The notes beneath the pieces are model-generated. The model saw nothing but the letters and a program-made list of their open reading frames with translations, was not told where the DNA came from and did not search any database. A DNA stretch of 64,000 nucleotides, from contig NZ_FMUX01000027.1 of assembly GCF_900101345.1 (NCBI RefSeq), positions 1 to 64,000 on the forward strand, in the 5' to 3' direction. Made by a program: the position numbers and the translations under genes. The DNA comes from Desulfoluna spongiiphila. GTDB lineage: Bacteria > Desulfobacterota > Desulfobacteria > Desulfobacterales > Desulfolunaceae. Of the stretch, positions 16,735-23,377 are shown one piece after another (within the stretch, counting starts at the first letter, position 1; every line of letters starts with the position of its first letter).

Positions 16735-16900
16735 GTAGGATGGGCAAAGGTGGTGCCGTGCCCATCGGGCACGGGAATAACCGGCCACGGCGGGAGGCCG
16801 GAATCGGCTTGCCGGAATGTAACATATCATCACCGCTTCGGGCCTCCCGGTGAAAGATGGGCACGCTTGGCGCTTTGCCCATCCTACGGGGCTTTCGTTG
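16735..16900. repeat. Dispersed repeat family B, paired inverted copies
   Basis: GTAGGATGGGCAAAGGTGG ... GTGCCCATCGG at 16735-16772 and the inverse TGGGCACGCTTGGCGCTTTGCCCATCCTACGGGG at 16858-16892 flank about 85 bp of GC-rich filler. Near-identical half units occur at 7390-7468 and 48780-48862. The arrangement resembles a non-autonomous palindromic element. Confidence 0.6.
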
Positions 16901-16927
16901 TGCCGGCGTTGAAAGGACCCCCACACC

Positions 16928-17392
16928 ATGGTACGCATTGTCGTTTTTTTATCCCTTTTTATTTTTCTTGTGGTCTCACCGGCCTACGCCACCCAGGGCC
17001 ACGGGGGCATCGAGGGGATCCTGGTCCATCAGGCGGCCCATGTGCTTTTTGCCCTGGCCATGGGGTTTCTTGCCTTTCGTATCAAGCGGGATGAGCTGCC
17101 GGTCCGTAAAGGGTGGCGCAACGTTCAGTACGCAGCCGTTCTTTTTATTCTGTGGAACGTGGACACGGTGTTTGTCCATTTTGTGGACGAGCAGGTCAAG
17201 CTGGTCACGGTGGAGCGCCTTGCCACGGGGCAGCTTCATATCACCTCGCCCGTGCCGGGCCTTGCCGTTATGTATTACATCGCCAAGCTGGACCACCTCC
17301 TCTGCGTACCGGCCATTGCCTTTCTCTGGGTGGGACTCGGTCAACTCCTGACCCAGGCGGAAACACGCCGCAAAAAGGGGGACGCGTCATGA
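16928..17392 (+). CDS. Small membrane protein preceding sensor kinase
   Basis: 154 residues. MVRIVVFLSLFIFLVVSPAYA is a signal peptide or first helix, followed by HQAAHVLFALAMGFLAF, YAAVLFILWNVDTVFVHF and CVPAIAFLWVGLGQLL, so three or four membrane segments with several His (GHGG, HQAAH, VHFVDEQ, KLDHLL) near their ends. Histidines at membrane ends could hold haem or metal, or sense redox state; no known family is certain. Its stop overlaps the kinase start (ATGA), so it is translationally coupled and probably provides the sensing subunit of the kinase. Confidence 0.75.
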   Translation: MVRIVVFLSLFIFLVVSPAYATQGHGGIEGILVHQAAHVLFALAMGFLAFRIKRDELPVRKGWRNVQYAAVLFILWNVDTVFVHFVDEQVKLVTVERLATGQLHITSPVPGLAVMYYIAKLDHLLCVPAIAFLWVGLGQLLTQAETRRKKGDAS

Positions 17393-18891
17393 TTGTCTCC
17401 TCCTTTCCCATTTTCATCGTCGATCTCGTCGGCTCCATGCTGATGATCGTGTTTTCCCTTTTCTGTTTCGGGCGCATGGTGCGCCTCACCACCCTTGAAA
17501 AGGAGAACATCCTCTGGACCTACCTCCTCTTTGTCTGCGCGGCCCTTTCCATTTTTGCCGTCTCCCGATCCGCAGGGCATATCCTGAAGCAACTGCTGCT
17601 GTTTCTCAATTTTACAGGGGTGTGGGGGCATATCCGGCCTTTCAGCGGCTCGGTGAACACCCTGACCTTTATCCTGGTGGCCTCGGTGACGGTCTTTTTC
17701 GAGCGGGTCTGGGTGATCAACCGGGCGATTCTAAGGGACAGAAGGGCCCTGCGCCAGGCCCATGAAGAGCTCTCCTGGCTCAACAGGAACCTTGAAAAGC
17801 TTGTGGGGGAACGCACCGAAGCGCTGGCCGTCTCCGAGAAGAAGTACCGCAGGATGTTCGAACTCTCCGAGGACATGATCCTGGTCACCACCGGGAAGGG
17901 CAACATCCTGGCGTTAAATCCCGCCGGAGGAAAGCGCCTCGACACCGGTGCATCCTTTGGCGATCTGTTTGTGGACGGGGACGAGTTTCACGCCATCATG
18001 GAGACCGTCTCCGGGGAAGGGCGCATCGGAAACACCGAAGCGGCTTTGAAGGGCGTCGGGGGCCGATGCTTTCGGGCCCTGGTGAGCGGGGTCACCGTCA
18101 CCGACATGGACAGCCGGGAGCGGAACGTTTTGTTCATGGTCCGGGACGTGGAGGAGACCCTCACCATGCGGGAGCAGATGGCCACCACCGAGAAGCTGGC
18201 CGCCGTGGGCGAACTTTCGGCAGGCGTGGCCCACGAGGTGAACAATCCCCTGGGCATTATCTTGGGCTACACCCAGCTTCTCAAGCGCAGCGCCGAAGAC
18301 GAGAGCAGCCTCAAAGAGGACCTCTCCGTCATTGAAAAGCATGTCATCGGATGCAAGAAGGTGGTGGAGTCCCTCCTCAACTTTGCCCGGAGCGGCCCCT
18401 CGGAAAAACAAGCCTGCCATCTGCACCCCATCATCGAAGAGGTCCTGGCCTTTACCCGGCACCAGGCTGAAATGGACGGCATCCAGGTGATCACCGAGCT
18501 GGGCCCGGACCTGCCGGAGATCCACGCCGACGCCGAAAAGATCAAGCAGGTGCTCATCAACCTGATCATCAACGCCGTCCACGCCATCGACGGCCAGGGC
18601 GAAATCCATGTCACCACCGGGTCCGAAGGGCCTGAGACCGTTTTTGTCACCGTTGCCGACACCGGCTCCGGCATGGACGCAGAGACCCGCTCCCGGATTT
18701 TCGATCCCTTCTTTACCACCAAACCCACGGGCACGGGCACCGGCCTGGGCCTCTCGGTGAGCTACGGCATCGTCAAGAACCACGGTGGCGAGATCGATGT
18801 GATCAGCACACCGGGCAAGGGGACTGCGTTTACGGTTCATTTGCCGACGGTGGGGGGTGAAGGAAAATCAGGCCATAGGGAAAATAGGTAA
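17389..18891 (+). CDS. Membrane sensor histidine kinase with PAS domain
   Basis: 500 residues starting at the ATG that overlaps the previous stop; the frame is open further upstream but that part is a shadow of the preceding gene. Three or four N-terminal membrane helices (to about residue 105), a short coiled coil, a PAS domain (about 140-260, YRRMFELSEDMILVT), a HisKA domain with phosphoacceptor H282 in AGVAHEVNNPLGIILG, and a HATPase domain with NLIINAVHAI (N box), DTGSGMD (G1) and GTGLGLS (G2). All catalytic boxes look intact. Its partner is the sigma-54 response regulator at 19026. The signal is presumably perceived by the membrane region together with the small upstream protein. Confidence 0.92.
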   Translation: MIVSSFPIFIVDLVGSMLMIVFSLFCFGRMVRLTTLEKENILWTYLLFVCAALSIFAVSRSAGHILKQLLLFLNFTGVWGHIRPFSGSVNTLTFILVASVTVFFERVWVINRAILRDRRALRQAHEELSWLNRNLEKLVGERTEALAVSEKKYRRMFELSEDMILVTTGKGNILALNPAGGKRLDTGASFGDLFVDGDEFHAIMETVSGEGRIGNTEAALKGVGGRCFRALVSGVTVTDMDSRERNVLFMVRDVEETLTMREQMATTEKLAAVGELSAGVAHEVNNPLGIILGYTQLLKRSAEDESSLKEDLSVIEKHVIGCKKVVESLLNFARSGPSEKQACHLHPIIEEVLAFTRHQAEMDGIQVITELGPDLPEIHADAEKIKQVLINLIINAVHAIDGQGEIHVTTGSEGPETVFVTVADTGSGMDAETRSRIFDPFFTTKPTGTGTGLGLSVSYGIVKNHGGEIDVISTPGKGTAFTVHLPTVGGEGKSGHRENR

Positions 18892-18955
18892 ATGGTGAAC
18901 AGGGCGTGAGGTTTTTATGTTTTTTGATTGACCCGGGGGCCGCGTTCAGCTAAAC

Positions 18956-19009
18956 GCCCTTAGCCCTTAGCCCTTAGCCCTTAGCCCTTAGCCCTTAGCC
19001 CTTAGCCCT
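18956..19009. repeat. Perfect heptamer tandem array TAGCCCT x7
   Basis: Seven uninterrupted TAGCCCT units (18961-19009) plus a partial one at 18956-18960, ending 5 nt before the GGAG ribosome site of the response-regulator gene. The array is intergenic, so copy-number slippage would alter spacing ahead of the gene, not its reading frame. Confidence 0.9.
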
Positions 19010-19025
19010 TTTTCGGAGAAAAACA

Positions 19026-20432
19026 GTGACACATCGCATCTTAATCGTAGACGACGAAATTGACATGCTGCGGCTTCTCAAGCGGAGCCTGGAGCCGGAC
19101 CTGGGCTGCCGGGTGGAGACCGCCTCATCCGGTGAGGAGGCCTTTGCCATGATCCAGGCGCAGCGGTTTGATCTGGTGCTGTCGGACATGAAGATGCCCG
19201 GCATGGGCGGGGCGGAGCTGCTGCGGCAGATCAAGGAGCTCAAGCAGGGCATCGCGGTGATCATGATGACGGCCTACGGTTCCATCGATTCAGCGGTGGA
19301 GGCCATCCGTGCCGGGGCCTATGATTTCATCGCCAAGCCCTTTGATCACGACACCCTGGTGTTCCGGCTGAGAAAGGCCCTGGAGCGAAACCGGCTCATC
19401 AGCGAGAACATCCGCCTGCACAAGGCCTTTCGCGAGAAGGAGACCTTTCACAACATCGTGGGCAGCTCCCCCGCCATGCTCAAGGTGTTCGAGATCATCC
19501 GCATGGTGGCCCGCACCGACATGACCGTGCTTGTCACCGGAGAATCCGGCACGGGCAAGGAGCTTACCTGCCGGGCCATCCATGCCCAGAGCGAGCGCCG
19601 CAACGGCCCGTTCATCACCGTCAATTGCCCCACGGTGCCCGAGCAGATCCTGGAGAGCGAGCTCTTCGGCTACAAAAAGGGAGCCTTTACCCAGGCGTCT
19701 TCGGATCGCCAGGGGCTATTCCAGGCGGCCGACGGGGGCACGCTTTTTTTAGATGAGATCGGAGAGATCAGCCCGGCCATTCAGTCCAAGCTGCTCCGGG
19801 TGATCCAGGAAAAAGAGGTAAAACCCTTGGGGGGGACGAAGTCCGTCCCCGTGGACGTGCGGATTATCGCCGCCACCAACAAGGACCTGGTGAAAGCCAT
19901 CGAAGAGGGCGAGTTCCGCCAGGATCTCTACTACCGCCTGAACGTTCTTCCCTTGCGGCTTCCGCCTTTGCGGGAGCGGCGAGAAGACATCCCGGCCCTG
20001 GTGAGTCATTTTATCCATAAGCACGCCGACACCATGGGGCGAGATCCTCTGCCCGTCTCGGATAAGCTCATGGCCCTTTTGATGGAGCTGCCTCTGACGG
20101 GTAACATCAGGGAGCTGGAGAGCCTCGTAATGAAAGGTCTTCTTTTTGCCACCGGGGAGATGATGGAACCCGAGGACCTTCGGGAGGTCCTTGCTGCGGC
20201 ACCCGCCGTTTCCCCTGGGGGCGCTCAGGTGCCGGACCTGACAGCGTTTTCTTACAAGGAGGCCAAGGAGCAATGCCTTAAAGAGTTCAACGACGCCTAT
20301 GTGGGCGCGCTCCTGGACAAGACATCCGGCAACGTTGCCCGGGCGGCCCGTTTGTGCGGCATGGAGCGCCAGGCCCTCCAGCAGGTGATGAAACGTTACG
20401 GTATCGACCCCGAGCCATATCGCCACAAATGA
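19026..20432 (+). CDS. NtrC-type sigma-54 response regulator
   Basis: 468 residues from GTG 19026 with GGAG 8 nt upstream. Receiver domain 1-120 with acidic pocket D9/D10, phosphoacceptor D54 (VLSDMKMPG) and K104. AAA+ domain about 145-385: Walker A GESGTGKE (172-179), Walker B FLDEIGEI, and arginine-finger region YYRLNVLPLRLPPLRER. The sigma-54 contact loop reads GAFTQA (219-224) instead of the canonical GAFTGA. A Fis-type helix-turn-helix lies at the end (NVARAARLCGMERQALQQ). Paired with the kinase at 17389. Likely targets are the sigma-54 promoter at 13212 and possibly the exopolysaccharide operon downstream. Confidence 0.92.
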   Translation: MTHRILIVDDEIDMLRLLKRSLEPDLGCRVETASSGEEAFAMIQAQRFDLVLSDMKMPGMGGAELLRQIKELKQGIAVIMMTAYGSIDSAVEAIRAGAYDFIAKPFDHDTLVFRLRKALERNRLISENIRLHKAFREKETFHNIVGSSPAMLKVFEIIRMVARTDMTVLVTGESGTGKELTCRAIHAQSERRNGPFITVNCPTVPEQILESELFGYKKGAFTQASSDRQGLFQAADGGTLFLDEIGEISPAIQSKLLRVIQEKEVKPLGGTKSVPVDVRIIAATNKDLVKAIEEGEFRQDLYYRLNVLPLRLPPLRERREDIPALVSHFIHKHADTMGRDPLPVSDKLMALLMELPLTGNIRELESLVMKGLLFATGEMMEPEDLREVLAAAPAVSPGGAQVPDLTAFSYKEAKEQCLKEFNDAYVGALLDKTSGNVARAARLCGMERQALQQVMKRYGIDPEPYRHK

Positions 20433-20616
20433 TTATTCCTTTATAAGGTGCGAAAAACCGACCTGTATGCTATGATGAACACATCTCCAGGAAAAAATGT
20501 TTTGGTCTCAAAGATGGTTGCGATTTAAAAATCCGTCGCATTGATGTGTGAACAAGGGTTGGTATTGCATTGAATGATTTTGGTGGGTTGTCTGTTTTGG
20601 GAGCTCAAGGTGTCAT

Positions 20617-21939
20617 ATGACGGATCTCCTGAATCACATGTTGTTTGCACTGGTCGACTTTCGTCACCTCATCGAAGGCCAGTTTGCCACCCGGGCGTTG
20701 TGGGAGTGGATTCTCTTTTTCATGCCCGTCTTTATCTTCGGGGAGTTTCCCCGGTATATTTTTCCTGCCGTATTTCTCCTTATTGCCAAAGTAGCCGATC
20801 GCCTGCCCCATGACGAGCGTGAAAAAACAACCTTCTTTGCCACAACTCCTTCGGTGAGCGTCCTGCTTGTGGGCTACAACGAAGAGGCCAGCGTGGCCAA
20901 CGCCATCCGTTCTCTCCTTGAGCTCGAATACCCCAACCTCGAAATCATCGTCATCGATGATAATTCGGAAGACCGCATGTATGAGGAGGCCAGGCCCTTT
21001 GCAGACAGAGGGCAGGTCAAACTCTATCGCAACAGCGCGGCCACCGGTCGTTCGGGGCGCCCCACCGCATCGAACATGGCCTTGTGCCTCTCCTCCGGCG
21101 ATTACATTGTCTCCGTGGACGCAGACACCTCCTTTGACCGGGACATGCTCTTTCATATGATCGGTCCCTTTTACGACCCCAAGGTAGGGGCCGTGGCGGG
21201 CAACATCAAGGTGAGAAATCTTGGGGTGTCTGTCTGGACCCGGCTGCAGGCCGTGGAGTACGCCCTGTCCATTACCATATGGAAGCAGTGGCTGGGTCTC
21301 CTGGGCATGGGCATGCAGGTAAGCGGGGCCTTCGGGGCCTTCCGGCGGGAGGCCCTGCTCTCCTTCGGGGCCTGGGATCCGGAGCTGGCCGAGGACGCGG
21401 ACCTGACCCTGAAGATCAAGAAGGTGGGCTGGAAGATTGTTTTTGAACCGGCGGCCATTGCCATGACCAACGCCCCGGAAACGTGGCGGGTGCTGAGGGG
21501 ACAGCGGTTCCGGTGGGACAAGGGGGGCTTTCGGACCTACTTTCGCAAGCACGCCGACATCCTGAAGTTCTGGCAGTACGACTGGCGCAACGCCTTTGAG
21601 ATTTCCATGGAGTTTTTTTTCACGGTGTTCCTGACCTTTGTCTATGCGCTCTATCTGGTGCTGATGCTCTGGTATTATCCGAGGCTTCTCATTTTTGTCT
21701 GGTGCCTGGCCTATCTTATTTACGTGGGGGTCACTCTCTTCTGTTTTTCCATCTCCCTTGTCTTCAGCGAGCGCCGCAGCCAGGAACTGGCCCTGCTCCC
21801 CACGGTGTTTCTGTTTCCAGGGTACAAAGCGTTGTTCAGGTGGGTGAGGTTCGGGGCGCTGATGCTTGAATTCTTCAGGATTAACTACCAGGAAGGCTAT
21901 CTACCGGAGTCTGCATGGCGTAATACAAAGAAATGGTGA
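20617..21939 (+). CDS. Membrane family 2 glycosyltransferase, exopolysaccharide synthase
   Basis: 440 residues. Two N-terminal membrane helices (about 25-62), then a GT-A catalytic domain: D114-D115 in VIDDNSED, the DxD at 168-170 (VDADTS), the general-base region ED-A-D at 259-262, and Q296-RFRW, the Q-x-x-R-W motif of processive beta-glycan synthases such as BcsA, PgaC and Alg8. Three or four C-terminal helices follow (from about 325). No PilZ domain is fused. It opens an operon whose other members look like periplasmic and outer-membrane export parts, so it probably polymerises and extrudes a glycan. Sugar specificity cannot be read from sequence. Confidence 0.9.
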   Translation: MTDLLNHMLFALVDFRHLIEGQFATRALWEWILFFMPVFIFGEFPRYIFPAVFLLIAKVADRLPHDEREKTTFFATTPSVSVLLVGYNEEASVANAIRSLLELEYPNLEIIVIDDNSEDRMYEEARPFADRGQVKLYRNSAATGRSGRPTASNMALCLSSGDYIVSVDADTSFDRDMLFHMIGPFYDPKVGAVAGNIKVRNLGVSVWTRLQAVEYALSITIWKQWLGLLGMGMQVSGAFGAFRREALLSFGAWDPELAEDADLTLKIKKVGWKIVFEPAAIAMTNAPETWRVLRGQRFRWDKGGFRTYFRKHADILKFWQYDWRNAFEISMEFFFTVFLTFVYALYLVLMLWYYPRLLIFVWCLAYLIYVGVTLFCFSISLVFSERRSQELALLPTVFLFPGYKALFRWVRFGALMLEFFRINYQEGYLPESAWRNTKKW

Positions 21940-21946
21940 GGTGTGA

Positions 21947-23377
21947 ATGAAAAAAGTGTTTAACGTGGTCATTGTCGGGGCCAGGGAAGAAGAGTACAGG
22001 AATCTTAAAACCAGCCTGGAATCCGCCCGGTTCGAGACGTCTCTCGCCATTTCCAGGGCCGAAGTTACGTCTATGCAACGCCTCTCCGGGCAGACGGACC
22101 TCATGATCTACTGCCAGGAAGAGGAGGAGGCAGCCCAGTGCCATGTGCCGGTGTTCGTGAACAAAACCATTTTTGTGACCTCCTGTTATGAAAAGGGCAT
22201 TCTCCTTGAAGCGTTTAAAAAAGGGGCCGCCTATGTCCTGTTTCGCCCCCTGTACCGGGCAGAGCTCTTGCCCGCCATCCGCAATGTCCTGTTCTTCTCG
22301 AAAAAATACCGGGAGGCAAATCTGTCCGATGCCTCGGTCCTCTCCTTTTTGAAGGATGTGGCGGAAAGCGGGGTCACCGTCATTGAGCCCGTCTCTTCTC
22401 CCTTCAAGCCCACAGGCCACTTTTACCCGGATGTCCTTAAGATCACCGGAGAGCTGGAGAACGAAGAGGCCCACCTGGATGCCCTGGCGGACAGGGGCTT
22501 TTTCACCAAACAGCTGAGGAACCGGGTTCGCCTCTGCGAGATGTGCGAGTCCTACCAGATCAACTACCGAGAGGTGTGCCCGGCATGCTCCTCCATCGAC
22601 ATCGTCAAGGGGCAGATGGTCCACCATTTTCCCTGCGGCCATGTGGACTCCCTGGAGACCTTCCGGCAAGGTGCGGACCTTGTCTGTCCCAAGTGCGAAG
22701 AGACCCTGCGCCACATCGGCATCGATTACGAAAAGCCCACGGACTATTTCAAGTGTGCCCAGTGCCAGACCATCGTCCCGGAGCCGGTGGTGGAGCTTGA
22801 ATGCCTGGTATGCGGCCTTGTCTGCCGACCCGATGAAACCGTGGAAAAGAACATCTACTCCTATGAGATGACGCCCCACGCCTGGGAGGCCGTGCGTAGC
22901 GGGGTCATAAAGGGGGTGGATTTAGGCGCCCTTCTCTACGATCACCACACCAACCTCTACAACAAACAATACTTCGAGCTTGAGTTGAAGCGGGAGCTGA
23001 TCCGCACGAAGCGATACCACGCCCCCTTTACCCTGATCCTGGCCCGCATCGAGAAGATTGAGGAGATCCAGAAGAATCACCCGGATCGAGTCGCCTGGTA
23101 TGTCAACAACCTCTTCAGGGCCCTGAGCCAGGGCTTGAGGGAGCTGGATACCACCTGCGTCTGGGATGCCCAGACCCTGGGGCTGATTCTGGCGGAAACC
23201 GATTTCGACGGGGCCCTCGTGGTCGTGAACCGAATTCACGATGCCATTCAGAAGCTGGAATACCTGTTTGACATCTGTCGCCCCGAGGTCTCCTTCAGTG
23301 TGGTCCAGGGGGACGCGTCCCATCTGACGGTGGATGACCTGGTCTCCCGGGCCATGGCGGATTTTGCAGATGGTTAG
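21947..23377 (+). CDS. REC-like / zinc ribbon / degenerate GGDEF protein with c-di-GMP I-site
   Basis: 476 residues in three parts. Residues 1-118 look like a receiver fold but lack a clear phosphoacceptor. Residues 195-295 hold CxxC pairs (C197/C200, C211/C214, C247/C250, C270/C273, C286/C289), indicating zinc ribbons. Residues 325-470 resemble a GGDEF domain (LYDHHTNLYNKQYFELEL), yet the active-site pentapeptide is replaced by DAQTL (407-411), so no cyclase activity is expected. An inhibitory-site motif RELD (398-401) precedes it at exactly the canonical 5-residue spacing. This pattern, dead active site with intact I-site, is that of the c-di-GMP receptor PelD. It begins 7 nt after the synthase gene, so it likely gates glycan synthesis. 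Confidence 0.82.
   Translation: MKKVFNVVIVGAREEEYRNLKTSLESARFETSLAISRAEVTSMQRLSGQTDLMIYCQEEEEAAQCHVPVFVNKTIFVTSCYEKGILLEAFKKGAAYVLFRPLYRAELLPAIRNVLFFSKKYREANLSDASVLSFLKDVAESGVTVIEPVSSPFKPTGHFYPDVLKITGELENEEAHLDALADRGFFTKQLRNRVRLCEMCESYQINYREVCPACSSIDIVKGQMVHHFPCGHVDSLETFRQGADLVCPKCEETLRHIGIDYEKPTDYFKCAQCQTIVPEPVVELECLVCGLVCRPDETVEKNIYSYEMTPHAWEAVRSGVIKGVDLGALLYDHHTNLYNKQYFELELKRELIRTKRYHAPFTLILARIEKIEEIQKNHPDRVAWYVNNLFRALSQGLRELDTTCVWDAQTLGLILAETDFDGALVVVNRIHDAIQKLEYLFDICRPEVSFSVVQGDASHLTVDDLVSRAMADFADG

Noticed and set aside
20565..20580. TTGGTATTGCATTG as a sigma-54 promoter for the exopolysaccharide operon
   Set aside because: Only 4 bp separate GG and GC; 10 are required.
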